From Cryobacterium tepidiphilum (GTDB lineage: Bacteria > Actinomycetota > Actinomycetes > Actinomycetales > Microbacteriaceae): 64,000 nt of DNA. The stretch is from the NCBI RefSeq assembly GCF_003716325.1, contig NZ_RDSR01000012.1, positions 1 through 64,000 on the forward strand, written 5' to 3'. Below the pieces are notes generated by a model. The model worked only from the letters and a program-made list of their open reading frames with translations. It was not told the origin of the DNA and did not search any database. Made by a program: the position numbers and the translations under genes. Shown piece by piece: positions 36,920-46,207 of this stretch (position 1 is its first letter; each line of letters starts with the position of its first letter).

Positions 36920-37723
36920 CTACGCGAGCGGCTCGTCGGCCTTGCGGAACCACGGCGGGTACACGGCGACCTTCGTGTTCGTGCCCGCTTCGGCCAGGTG
37001 CCGCTTCACGACGTCGCGCACCTTCTCGTCGGAGACCCCGATGAGGGCGACCGACGAGATCGGGAACGCGTCGGCGACGAGGAACTCCGCGTCGAGGAGC
37101 GCCTCTCCCTCCGCGTCGGCCAGCAGGGAGTGCAGCATCCGCTCGGAGCCGTCACGGCCCGTGCCGAAGCGCGTGAGCGGCAGTGCGGCATCGCGGTCGG
37201 CCACGGCCGACTCGCCCGTGGCGAGCGCGGCGGCGGCGCCCGTGACGAGGATCACGAATTCCGCGGGGGCGTAGTGCCCGGCGTCCCCGGCCAGGCGCGG
37301 GTCGGGTTCCCTGCTGCGCAGGCTGTCCCACACACGGGCGTGCGGCGACAGGAAGAACGGCACGAATCCCGCCACGGGCCGCCCGGCCACGTCGACCGAG
37401 CGTCGCGTCTCTCGCCCGGCGGCCGACGAGACGTCGACCGACGGATGAGCGGACTGCGCACCGGCATCGGCCAGCAAGGCGCCGTCGGAGAGGATCGCGG
37501 GGAGGTTCTTGATGTGCGTCACGTGGTAGAGCCGCTGCGTGCCGACCTGGATGGGCTTGCCACGACTCGCCCCGGCCGTGCGTGACGGCGTCGCCCGGCC
37601 GGAGGTGCGAGAAGCGGGAGCCCGGCGCACCGCGGCGGGCTTCGCGGGGACCTCGGGTGCGGGTTTCGGGAAGCAGATGGCGCAGAGGCCGTCCTCAAAC
37701 CCATGGATACATTCGTCGCTCAA
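36920..37723 (-). CDS. DarT-like ADP-ribosyltransferase (DUF4433) with N-terminal Cys cluster
   Basis: A 267-residue protein. Residues 60-267 resemble DarT, which ADP-ribosylates thymidine in single-stranded DNA: LYHVTHIKNLPAILSDGALL (NAD-binding start, residues 65-84), GFVPFFLSPHARVWDSL (119-135), and DAEFLVADAFP with E213 as the probable catalytic glutamate. An extra N terminus has C5, C14 and C17 (ECIHGFEDGLCAICFP), possibly zinc-binding. TTG 37723 is chosen because AGGAAAGG lies 8 bases upstream. No macro-domain DarG antitoxin is adjacent, unlike classic DarTG. It lies between sbcD and a nuclease-helicase on the same strand. Confidence 0.78.
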   Translation of the reverse strand: MSDECIHGFEDGLCAICFPKPAPEVPAKPAAVRRAPASRTSGRATPSRTAGASRGKPIQVGTQRLYHVTHIKNLPAILSDGALLADAGAQSAHPSVDVSSAAGRETRRSVDVAGRPVAGFVPFFLSPHARVWDSLRSREPDPRLAGDAGHYAPAEFVILVTGAAAALATGESAVADRDAALPLTRFGTGRDGSERMLHSLLADAEGEALLDAEFLVADAFPISSVALIGVSDEKVRDVVKRHLAEAGTNTKVAVYPPWFRKADEPLA

Positions 37724-37877
37724 CCGGTGAACCTTTCCTGCGTTGGCGGCCGGCCCGTGGGCCGAAAGTGCAGGGTCAACGTTACGTGGGTTTCCTGACA
37801 ACGGATGCCACGGCGAGGCGCCCGCATCGGCCCGGCCCCGTTGCGCGGGTGCCACGCGCCACCCGCGGGACGACGCA

Positions 37878-40800
37878 CTACCCGCGGGACAGGGCGAGCG
37901 CGTCCGTGGACGCTGACGCGGCATCCGCGAGCTCCGGCACCTGCTCCTCGCCGGACTCGAGCAGCGTGATGAACGCGCTCAGCTCGGCCACCCCGGCCGG
38001 GGTGATGGGCAGGTACTCGGTGAGCGCCGGCGAATGCACGAGGTAAGCCGCCCACTTCGCGCGCGAGATCGCGACGTTCAAGCGGTTCTTCATGATGAGG
38101 AACGACATGCCGCGCGGCGCATCGTCGGGTGAGGATGCGGCCAGCGTCACGATCGCGACCGCGGCCTCCTGCCCCTGGAACTTGTCCACCGTCCCCACCC
38201 GCACCCGGCTGAGCCCCGCATCGTCAAGCGCGGACCGCACGGTGGCGAGCTGCGCGTTGTACGGGGTCACCACGATGATGTCTTCCTCGGCGAGAGGGTC
38301 GCCGTTTTGCGACTCCCCCGGGTCGGTCCACGCCCGGCCGAGCACCGACTGCACCAGGTCGACGACCCGGGCTGCCTCCTCCGCCGACTCCACCGCGTTG
38401 CCGTGTGCGGCACCGGCACCACGTGCAGTCCCGGTTCGACGCCGTCGAGCAACCGCTCGGACGCGCACGGGTGCGCATGCAGCTTGCCCTCGTACGACAA
38501 CCGCGACACGGGCAGGGCGACGGCCGGGTGCATCCGCCGGCTCTCTGCGAGGAAGTACCCGAGCGAGGCCGGCAAGACGTCGTGTCCGTCGCTCACCCAG
38601 CCGAGGGCCGACTGGTCGATGGGTTCCGGATGCGTCCCCTGGCTCACCTGTGGAAGCTGCTGGGGGTCGCCGAGCAGCAGCAGGTTGCGGGCGCCGACGC
38701 TCGCGGCGATGGTAGAGGCCAGCGAGAACTGCCCCGCCTCATCGATCACGAGCAGGTCGAGGCTCTGCCTCGGCACCCGGGCCGGGTTGCTGAAATCCCA
38801 CGCTGTGCCGCCGAGCACGAAGCCCGAGTCCCGGCGTTCCAGCGCGTAGAGCAGCTGCCCGTCCTTGGGCAGCTCGGTGTAGTCGGGTTCGCCTGCCGGC
38901 CCTCCCTCGGCTGTGCCGCTTTTCGGGACCTTGGCCACGGCACCGGCGTCGAGTCCCGCCTTCACGACGGCGCAGAGCAGGTTCTCGACGACAGCGTGGG
39001 ACTGGGCGACGACGCCGACCTTCCAGCCGTGCTTCTGCACGAGCTCGGCGATGACATGGGCGCCGAGGTAGGTCTTGCCCGTCCCGGGCGGTCCCTGCAC
39101 GGCCAGATAGGAATGGTCGAGGTCGAGCAGGCTCGCGACGACAGCGTCGATGCGGTCCTCGCCCTCACGCGCCGGCTCAACGGCCGCGAGCGCCCCGGAC
39201 CGGGTACGCGGCGGCACCCGTCGCAGAATGTCGACCACCGGGTCGCGTGGCCACGCGGGCTGCGCGTCGACGATGGCCTGCGCCCAGCCGTCGATCGCCG
39301 GCTTCTGCTGCCCGGCGGAGGGCGGCGCGGCGGGAGTGAGGGCGCGAGGCAGGCTGTCGTACGCGGTGACGTCCTTTGCGAGAACCTCCTCGACGAGGAT
39401 GCTGCCGTCGTCCTCCACCTCGAGCACGCGAACGGCACGGGCGGCACGCACGCCTTCCTTGGCGGCGGGGGTGTCGAACGGCGCCGGCTGGTCGTACAGC
39501 AGCCACGGGCCGGCCTGGTCGCTGGGCTTGACGGAGCTTCCCGGCCCCCACCGCCCGGACAGCCGCAGGACCCGGCGGTCGGAGCGCTGCTTGCCCTCGC
39601 GGTACCAGTCGCGCACCACGGCCGCATGCTCCACGAGGAGCACGTCACGGGTGTCCTGCCATTCCTCCACCGGGTATTCCAGCCGGAAGAAGTGCCCCCA
39701 CCAGAAGCTCTTCTGCTCGCGCCGGTGGTAGTCGATGGCGGCGGCCGCGAAGGCGGCGGCGGTCTGGTCGGGGGTGCGATCCAGCGCCGGCACCGGAGAC
39801 GCCGGTGAGGCCGCCAGGCCGAACGCGACACCGGCCAGCCCGAGCAGGGCGTCGCGAAGCGGGGACGGCGGTGGTTCGTCGGCGGCCGACTCGACCGGAG
39901 TTCCGCCGATCCGCACCCCGCTCTCCGCCGCGCGGGCGAGCAGCCAGTCGCGCAGGCGCAGCGTGGATACGCAGTCGTACCGGTTGTAGTCGGCGATGGA
40001 GTCGAACATCCGCTGGGCCTCGTCGCCCGACCCGAGCAGCTGCAACTCGCGGGCCCTGGCGTATTCGGTGATCGACGCGGCCGCGTTGGTCACCTCTCCC
40101 GACCGGAACTCGTCGCCCATGTAGAGCGGCTCCAGCTTCTTGATGGAGTACGACCGCGACCCCACCCGCAGGGCCTTGCGCACCAGCGGGTACAGGTCGA
40201 CGAGCACGTTCTCGCGCAGCAGCTGGTCGACCTCGTCTTCGCCCACCCCGTGCCGCGCGGCGACGCCGAGCAGGTGCGTGCGCTCATAGGAGGCGTAGTG
40301 GTAGATGTGCAGGTCGGGGTGGCGCGCGCGGCGTTCCGCCACATAGTCGAGGAACTCCCGGAGCGCCCGCGCCTCCTCCGCGAAGGTGTGCGCCCAGAAC
40401 GGGCGGAAGCTCTCATCGGGCTCGATGAGGCCGAACAGGTAGTCGAGGCCCCACCGCTCGGCCGGTCCCTCGGTGTAGAGCGGGTCGCCCTCGAAATCGA
40501 AGAAGATGTCGCCCTCGCTCGGCTCTGGCAGCACCGCCAACGCAGAGGGCTGGTACAGCTCGAACGGCGGCGGCTGCCCCTCCTCGGCCCGCAGCTGCAG
40601 CCGGGCCTGCGTTGCCAGCGATGCGAGGGTGTTGTCCCCGATCCCGTCGACGCTGGTGAGCGCGCCGGGTGCGTCGCCGACGGATGCCGCCAGCTCGTCT
40701 ATGGTGCGGATGCCCACCTCGGCGAGGTGGGCGCGTTGCGTCACCCGCATCCCCGCCACGAGCAGGAGGTCGCGGCTGGCCTGCACCTCCGCCTCGCACG

Positions 40801-41479
40801 TCGTGCACCGCCCGCACACCGCATACCCGGCCGCGCCCCAGGCCAGCGGCCGGTCGTCGGCGAGCCGCTCCCCGATGATCTGCAGCAGGCGCGCGCGGCG
40901 CTTGCGGTACACCGGGCGGATGTCGGCGACGCGGTGTTCGCTCACGCTCCCGTCGCCGAGCAGCAACTGCACGGTCTCGGCCGGGCGCACGCCGATGCGC
41001 TCGAGCTGCTCGGTGTATGCCGCGAGCTGCAGCAGCGCCGTGACCCGCGCGGTGCGGGCGAGCTTGGTGTCCTGCACCAGGTAGCTGCCGTCTGGCTGCC
41101 GCACGATGAAGTCGGCGAAGCCGAGGAACGCACCGGTGGCGGTCGAATCGTCGAAGAACGTCGCCTGGAAAACGACGTCGTCGCCGCGGTCGAACGCCTC
41201 AGTGGTGGCGGCCGCAACGCCCTGGAGATCGGCCCGCGTCATGCGCTGGGGCCTCGGGATCTCGGCCACCCGGTGCGTCTGCCGGTACCGCTCGAGCACG
41301 CGGTGCTCGTGCTCGTCGCCCAGCCGGGAGGTGCGCTCGAGCATCTCGTCGACGGGGTCGGGCACCGCGTCGATGCGGCCGAGCTTCACGTCGAGCGCGC
41401 GCAGGAACGCGAACTCGCACTTCGACGCGGTCGTGAGGTCGCTGGCGCTCGTCACCCACGTGTCGTCAAGCCGGAACAT
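37878..41479 (-). pseudogene. TM0106-type RecB-like nuclease fused to SF1 helicase, with a one-base frameshift
   Basis: From ATG 41479 (preceded by GGGAGGAGG) the frame reads a RecB-like nuclease N terminus (TSASDLTTASKCEFAFLRALD; a Cys set YAVCGRCTTCEAE), an RNase H-like exonuclease segment (FFDFEGDP ... YNRYDCVSTLRLRDWL) and an SF1 helicase (GPPGTGKTYLGA, LLVIDEAGQFSLAS). After VPVPHT near 38415 it goes out of frame; helicase motifs continue in a second frame to 37878 (GNAVESAEEAARVVDLVQ, TVDKFQGQE, NRLNVAISRAKW). The span is 3602 bases; one added base gives 1200 residues, a sensible full length. One base is missing in CACACGG near 38412. Mutation or sequencing error cannot be separated here. 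Confidence 0.82.
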
Positions 41480-41638
41480 CCGCGCCTCCTCCCATCGCAT
41501 CCGCTGCCCTTCGAGCGTAACGGTGGCCACCGACAATCCCGGTGGGGCGGCCCCCGGCGGCACCCGTTGGGCCCTATGCTTCTCAATCACCACCGCCGTC
41601 GCGACCGCCCGGCGACACCGCAGGCCGAAAGGACGACC

Positions 41639-42058
41639 GTGACTCCGGAGATCAACTACTGGGCCGTGATCCTCGCCACGCTCTCGAGCATGGTCGTCGG
41701 GTCGATCTGGTACACGCCGAAGGTCTTCGGCCGCTACTGGATGAAGGCCGCGAACGTCACCCCGAGCGGCAGGGCAGCGGATGCCGTCGTTCCGATCCTC
41801 ATCACCCTCCTGGTGAGCTTCGTGACGGCCTGGGTGCTGGCCGGCGCCACCTACATCGCCTGGGACTTCTACGGCGGCAGCTACTTCCGCAACGCCGTCG
41901 TGACGGCTCTCATGCTGTGGGCCGGGTTCACGGCCGCCCGGTTCATCACGCACGACGCGTTCGACCAGCGGCCCCGCGGGCTCACGCTCCTGAACGTCGC
42001 GCACGAGCTCGTGACCATCCTCGTGATGTCGATCATCATCGGGGTGTGGCCGGCCTAG
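41639..42058 (+). CDS. DUF1761 family membrane protein
   Basis: A 139-residue protein with four hydrophobic segments and the DUF1761 pattern: NYWAVILATLSSMVVGSIWYTPKVFGRYWMK at the start, a central segment VTALMLWAGFTAARF, and a final helix with NVAHELVTILVMSIIIG. Family function is unknown. GTG 41639 follows GAAAGGA. It is divergent from the nuclease-helicase gene and convergent with the TetR-type regulator, 16 bases apart. Confidence 0.85.
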   Translation: MTPEINYWAVILATLSSMVVGSIWYTPKVFGRYWMKAANVTPSGRAADAVVPILITLLVSFVTAWVLAGATYIAWDFYGGSYFRNAVVTALMLWAGFTAARFITHDAFDQRPRGLTLLNVAHELVTILVMSIIIGVWPA

Positions 42059-42074
42059 CCGCGCCCGCGCCGGG

Positions 42075-42713
42075 CTAGGCCGGAGTCTCCACCAGCCTGG
42101 TCAGGTGACGCAGGTCGTCGTACCGTTCCGGCACGGTGACGGAGGGGAGCAGGATCTCCCACATCTGCCGGATGCGGCCGAGAAGGTCGTGCCGCGAGGT
42201 GAAGACATTCGCGACCAGCTGCACACCGGTGAACGACGGGATGATGAACCACGCCAGCACGTCGGGGGCCACATTCTCGTTGATGTCGCCTTCACCGATG
42301 CCCGTGCGGATGAGGTTCTCGAACGTCACGAGCCAGTCGCGGTACGGCTCGATCACCTGCGGCTGAAAGGACGCCGCCTCGGTCGTGAGGCGGATGCCCG
42401 CCTGCACGACGGGGTCGGTCATCAGGTGCCGGCCGAGGTCGGCGCACAGGAGGATCATCGTCTCGAGGGCGGGCCGGCCCAGCGCGATGATCGCCGTTCC
42501 CGACACCTGCGAAATGCGGTTCTGCTCCTCGATGACAGCCAGCGCAAGGTCGTCCTTGCTGTCGAAGTGGAAGTACAGGGCGCCCTTGCTGACATTCGCC
42601 TCCACCGCCACATCGGCGAGCGAGGCGTTGCCGTAGCCGAGGCGTTCGAAGACCACTGCCGCACCACGGATGATCGCCTCCCGGGTTGCGAGAGCGCGTG
42701 CTTGCCGTGCCAT
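42075..42713 (-). CDS. TetR-type regulator resembling gamma-butyrolactone receptors (ScbR/ArpA group)
   Basis: A 212-residue repressor. The N-terminal HTH region (MARQARALATREAIIRGAA, then FERLGYGNASLADVA and SKGALYFHFDSKDDLA, residues 1-55) closely follows the ScbR/ArpA autoregulator-receptor consensus rather than generic TetR. The C-terminal ligand domain includes PDVLAWFIIPSFTGVQ. In Streptomyces such receptors sense gamma-butyrolactones; no AfsA-like synthase is in this window, so the ligand could be external or different. It stands alone on the minus strand. Confidence 0.85.
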   Translation of the reverse strand: MARQARALATREAIIRGAAVVFERLGYGNASLADVAVEANVSKGALYFHFDSKDDLALAVIEEQNRISQVSGTAIIALGRPALETMILLCADLGRHLMTDPVVQAGIRLTTEAASFQPQVIEPYRDWLVTFENLIRTGIGEGDINENVAPDVLAWFIIPSFTGVQLVANVFTSRHDLLGRIRQMWEILLPSVTVPERYDDLRHLTRLVETPA

Positions 42714-42778
42714 GTGCCTCCTCGCCGCTGCCTGGTGACGCCACGTCGGCGGGCCTTCTCACCCGCGCCGCTTGCATC

Positions 42779-43054
42779 CTAGGGGCTACCGTGCCCGAAG
42801 TCCCGGACGTCGCCCACCCGCGACGCCCCGGTCGCTCGCCGGGCGAATCGCGCCGCGACGACAAGTCCTCCCCCGATGACGGTGACGGCGACAACGAGGA
42901 CCGTCACCCACGCGGCCTGCACCACGACGCCCGCTGCGACCCACAGCAGAACGGGCAGCCCGGAGGCTACCAGCACCCACCCGAATGCCTCCGCGACGAC
43001 GAGACCCAGCCGCCATCGTCTCGCCGTCGTTTCGCTGCCGGCAGCCTCGCTCAT
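42779..43054 (-). CDS. Hypothetical small membrane protein
   Basis: A 91-residue protein with a short soluble N terminus, two hydrophobic segments (about residues 15-45 and 48-70) and an Arg-rich cytoplasmic tail. I recognise no family. ATG 43054 is preceded by a purine-rich GGGGGAAGGG. It begins 28 bases downstream of the cyanophycinase-like remnant on the same strand, so it may now be read from the promoter of that locus. Confidence 0.6.
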   Translation of the reverse strand: MSEAAGSETTARRWRLGLVVAEAFGWVLVASGLPVLLWVAAGVVVQAAWVTVLVVAVTVIGGGLVVAARFARRATGASRVGDVRDFGHGSP

Positions 43055-43081
43055 CGCACGCCCTTCCCCCGTTGCGGCACT

Positions 43082-43325
43082 CTACCGTACATACCGTGCG
43101 ACCGGTTTTGGAGCCGCAACGCCACGACACATGTCTGCCGGGCGCTCGGACGGGGCCGCCCCGGCCCCGTCGACCACGTACACGGCGCCCGAGCCGATGA
43201 CCCGGAAGTCCGTGCCCTCGACGACGATCGTCCTCATCGATGCTGAGCACCCGCGGGCTGTGCGCCACCGCTCCAAGCAGCCGCCCGATGCGCCCGCGCC
43301 CGGCGGCGTGGGTGCGGTCAGTCAC
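43082..43325 (-). pseudogene. C-terminal remnant of a cyanophycinase-like gene, with frameshift
   Basis: In one frame from 43325 the minus strand reads RGRIGRLLGAVAHSPRVLSIDED; after about 43232 the matching continuation is in the next frame: TIVVEGTDFRVIGSGAVYVVDG, ending at 43082. Joined, this matches the end of cyanophycinases as I remember them (a GRxGRLLxAVxxxP, GIDEDTAIVV, VIGSGAVYVVDG series). The two parts join cleanly if two bases were lost at GAGGACG. The first two thirds of the enzyme, including the catalytic serine region, are absent because the isoaspartyl peptidase gene directly abuts. Family assignment is from memory of motifs, not a search. Confidence 0.6.
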
Positions 43326-44247
43326 GGGGCAGGTCCTCGGGGTAGGTATCAGGGTCGGTTTTGTGAATGGTGTCGCGGCCCAGTACCTGCCGCGTCATGG
43401 CACGGACGGATGTCGTGTCGTCGGCATACGCCACGGCGAAGTCGCGACTGCTGTGGGCCCAGCCGATGCGTCCGCCGGCGTCGATGATGATGAGCCCGCC
43501 GTCGCCGCCCACCAGCCGGAGCCGGTCGAGCGCCGCCTCGGCGGCCTCGGCGGGCGAGCCGGTGGCGAGCGCGGCCATCGCATGGGAGGCGAGTGCCACG
43601 CGGGTGATCTCCTCCCCGGTGCCCGAGACGGAGACGCCGCCGATGGCATCCTCGGCGTAGAGACCGCAGCCCGGCAACGGGCTGTCGCCCACGCGTCCCG
43701 GCAGTTTCCCCGCCAGTCCCCCGGTCGACGTTCCCGCGGCGATGTGCCCGGCTGCATCCAGGGCCACGCAGCCGACGGTGTCGGAGCCGATGTGGCTCTC
43801 GCGCTTGCCCGGCGCCACGAGATCGGCGGGGTGTACGAGTTCCACGCCCCGCTCAAGGGCGAAACGCACCGCCCCCGCTCCGGCCAGCAGCACGGTCTGC
43901 TCGGTGAGGAGTTCGGCCGCCAGCGAGATCGGATGCCGCACGCCCTGCACGGCGGCGACCGCGCCGACGTCGAGAGTGGCGCCGTCCATGAGCGCCGCAT
44001 CGCATTCCACGTCGCCGTGATGGTTCACGACCGACCCGAACCCGGCGTTGAAGGTCTCGTCGTCCTCCAGCACCCTGATCGCCGCCTCAACGGCCGACGT
44101 GGCCGCGCCGCCCGATTCCAGGACCGCCTGCCCTGCGCGCACGGCTCGGGCGCAGCCGAGCCGGCTGGCCTCTTCCTCCGACGGATGGATCGACTTCGCA
44201 CCGCCGTGCACGATGATCGCCCACTGCAGTCGTTCCCTTTCAGCCAT
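43318..44247 (-). CDS. Isoaspartyl peptidase / plant-type L-asparaginase (Ntn hydrolase)
   Basis: A 309-residue precursor that should self-cleave before the Thr nucleophile, T157 (SDTVGCVALD), with the following AAGTSTGG as substrate loop. N-terminal landmarks are WAIIVHGGA and NAGFGSVVNHHGDVECDAALMDG. These enzymes hydrolyse beta-aspartyl dipeptides, including beta-Asp-Arg from cyanophycin, and L-asparagine. The start ATGGCTGA overlaps the upstream short ORF's stop by 8 bases. It appears intact while both flanking cyanophycin-like genes look decayed. Confidence 0.9.
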   Translation of the reverse strand: MAERERLQWAIIVHGGAKSIHPSEEEASRLGCARAVRAGQAVLESGGAATSAVEAAIRVLEDDETFNAGFGSVVNHHGDVECDAALMDGATLDVGAVAAVQGVRHPISLAAELLTEQTVLLAGAGAVRFALERGVELVHPADLVAPGKRESHIGSDTVGCVALDAAGHIAAGTSTGGLAGKLPGRVGDSPLPGCGLYAEDAIGGVSVSGTGEEITRVALASHAMAALATGSPAEAAEAALDRLRLVGGDGGLIIIDAGGRIGWAHSSRDFAVAYADDTTSVRAMTRQVLGRDTIHKTDPDTYPEDLPRD

Positions 44248-44590
44248 ACAACGCCTCCTCGCCCCTCACACCCGCCGCACCGGCCGCGGCATCCGCTGGC
44301 CCGCCCGGTGACGGCCCGAAACCGGGCCCGGGCACGAACTCCTGCACCTGCTTCCAGCTGCCGGCCACGTCGGTCGGCATCAGCACCACGAGGTCCTCCG
44401 GCCCCGCCATGCTGAGAGCGCCCATCGCCTCACGCTCGTCGATGTCCCGGCGCACGTGTTCCACGCGCATGCCGGCAGCGATCGCGCTGTAGAGGTAGGG
44501 ACCGCGGTAGACGGACCGCTCGAGGACGCGCATCAACGGATGCGTCGGTGCGCACGCGGGTGCGGGCTCGGCGGAGAATTCGCGGGACAT
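44240..44590 (-). CDS. Short ORF resembling an internally deleted cyanophycin synthetase
   Basis: A 116-residue open frame from ATG 44590. Its first part, HPLMRVLERSVYRGPYLYSAI, resembles the extreme N terminus of cyanophycin synthetases (pattern SVYxGPxxYSxxP). Directly after it comes AGMRVEHVRRDIDEREAMGAL then PEDLVVLMPTDVAGSWKQV, which resembles the end of the Mur-ligase domain of the same enzyme. The ATP-grasp and ligase cores (roughly 800 residues in the family) are missing. The stop overlaps the isoaspartyl peptidase start by 8 bases, so coupling is preserved. If the resemblance is wrong, it is a hypothetical small protein. Confidence 0.5.
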   Translation of the reverse strand: MSREFSAEPAPACAPTHPLMRVLERSVYRGPYLYSAIAAGMRVEHVRRDIDEREAMGALSMAGPEDLVVLMPTDVAGSWKQVQEFVPGPGFGPSPGGPADAAAGAAGVRGEEALYG

Positions 44591-44757
44591 AACCCGAATG
44601 TAGACACGAGTGACGGCCGGCGGAAGGCCTTGCCTCGGGGCCCATCTGTGGGCCTCGGATGGCGCGCGTGCTGGGCGCTGGGGCGCGTGTGGCACGCCAC
44701 GCGCGCGGCGGCGCTGCGTGGGCGTGCCGGCGGCGGCGGGCCCACGATCGGCTGGCG

Positions 44758-46107
44758 CTAGGGCGTGGAAGACCTCACCACGGCCGGCAGGGGGTCGACG
44801 GCGCGGCTCCGCTGGGGCGCCGGCGGCGTCGGGGCCGTTTCGATGGGGTCACCGATGCGGATGAGCCACGAGTGCAAGGCCGCGGCGTACTCGTCCTTGA
44901 TGTGCGCGTACGCCGGGTCCTCCGCTCGGTTGTCCTTCTCGGCGGGGTCGAGCCCGCGATCGTAGAGTTCCTCTCTCGGGCGTGGCTCCAGGTGCCGGTC
45001 GCCCATCATTTGGCGGGTCTTGCTCTTCTCCAGGTCGATGGCGAGCTGAAGGTTCGGACCGGGCTCGTAATTGCGGATGTACGCGTACGAGGCCGACCGC
45101 ACGGCGCGCTTGGGATCGTAGGTGTCGTGGTAGTCCTTGGCGGAGTACACCAGCCGGCCGGGGTCGCCCTCGGATTGTCCGCGCAGCACGGGCAGCAGTG
45201 ACACGCCTTCGAGCTCAGCCGGGGCGGCGCCGCCCGCCAGTTCGATGAGGGTCGGCACGAGGTCCATGTGCGAGACGACCGTCGAGACGCGATGCGGGTC
45301 GACGCCCCACGACACCGGGGGCCTCACGATCAATGTGACCCCGGTCCCCGAATCGCGGAGGGTGCTCTTTCCGCCGGGGAAGGCCGCCCCGTGGTCGGTG
45401 GTGAGGATCACCATCGTGTTTGCCGGGTCCAGTGTGGCGTCGAGGGCTGCCATGAGGCGTCCGAAGCCGTCGTCGAACTGGGCGATGGCGCCGTAGAAGT
45501 CGGCGATGTCGGAGCGCGTGCCCGCATTGTCGGGGAGGAAATCAGGCACGTCGACCTGGTCCGGATCAGCCGGGGAATAGTCCTCGTGCGGCCACGGACG
45601 GTGCACCTCCCAGGTTCCGACGGTCAGGAAGAGGGGGTCGCGCCGCTCGGCGGGAGCGAGGTGCGCCAACCAGTCCTCGGTGGCCTCGACGACCTGGTTG
45701 ACGCGGGGCAGAAAGCCCTGGCCGGGGCACTCATCGAAGCCGAGCACCGTCGGGTCGACGTTCTCGTGCTGGAGACCGATGAGCGCCGAGTGGTAACCGT
45801 ACGGGCGCAGTCGTTCGGGCGCCGTCAGGACGTTCTCGCGGTAGCGCCAGGCGTTGTGGCTGAGCCCCTGGATGCCGTTGACGTACGGTGACATGCCGGT
45901 GAACAGGGCTCCGCGGGCCGGGGAGCAGAGCGGAGCCGCGGAGTGCGCGTTCTCGAACACCACCGAGCGCTCGGCGAACCGCGCGATGTTCGGCGAGGGA
46001 ACGTGGGTCATCCCGTAGATGTTCAGCCACCGGCCAAGATCATGACAGTGGATGAGAACGACATCGGGATGCAACGGCTGGGTCACCTGGGGGTTCCTTT
46101 TCATCAT
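44758..46107 (-). CDS. Type I sulfatase (formylglycine-dependent)
   Basis: A 449-residue S1-family sulfatase with no signal peptide. The maturation motif is C61-S-P-A-R65 (APLCSPARGALFTG), where C61 is converted to formylglycine; metal and active-site motifs include IHCHDLGRW (H22-D23), TVGTWEVHRPW and TTDHGAAFPGGK. The early HDLGRW pattern resembles sulfamidase or heparan-type sulfatases, but the substrate is not decidable. It is the last gene of the second catabolic operon, after a binding-protein gene and a perfect hairpin. The activating enzyme is encoded at 50655-51689. A cytoplasmic location implies that a sulfated compound is imported first. Confidence 0.9.
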   Translation of the reverse strand: MMKRNPQVTQPLHPDVVLIHCHDLGRWLNIYGMTHVPSPNIARFAERSVVFENAHSAAPLCSPARGALFTGMSPYVNGIQGLSHNAWRYRENVLTAPERLRPYGYHSALIGLQHENVDPTVLGFDECPGQGFLPRVNQVVEATEDWLAHLAPAERRDPLFLTVGTWEVHRPWPHEDYSPADPDQVDVPDFLPDNAGTRSDIADFYGAIAQFDDGFGRLMAALDATLDPANTMVILTTDHGAAFPGGKSTLRDSGTGVTLIVRPPVSWGVDPHRVSTVVSHMDLVPTLIELAGGAAPAELEGVSLLPVLRGQSEGDPGRLVYSAKDYHDTYDPKRAVRSASYAYIRNYEPGPNLQLAIDLEKSKTRQMMGDRHLEPRPREELYDRGLDPAEKDNRAEDPAYAHIKDEYAAALHSWLIRIGDPIETAPTPPAPQRSRAVDPLPAVVRSSTP

Positions 46108-46165
46108 GGTTGTTCTGTCCCGTTTTCAGACGGGCTCGTCTCAGGGAGGGACGCACGTCCCGGAT

Positions 46166-46197
46166 CCGGGCCGGTGCACGGGAGTGCACCGGCCCGG
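46166..46197 (-). terminator. Intra-operon hairpin between binding-protein and sulfatase genes
   Basis: Perfect 13-base inverted repeat, CCGGGCCGGTGCA and its complement, with a 6-base loop, located just after the binding-lipoprotein gene and 58 bases before the sulfatase start. No T-tract. As at 8110-8146, it probably protects or attenuates the message so that the binding protein is made in excess. Confidence 0.65.
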
Positions 46198-46207
46198 CGT
46201 GTGCGGG

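Noticed and set aside
41639-42713. DUF1761 protein and ScbR-like regulator as a signalling pair
   Set aside because: They are convergent rather than cotranscribed and DUF1761 proteins are common stand-alone membrane proteins; proximity alone is not evidence.
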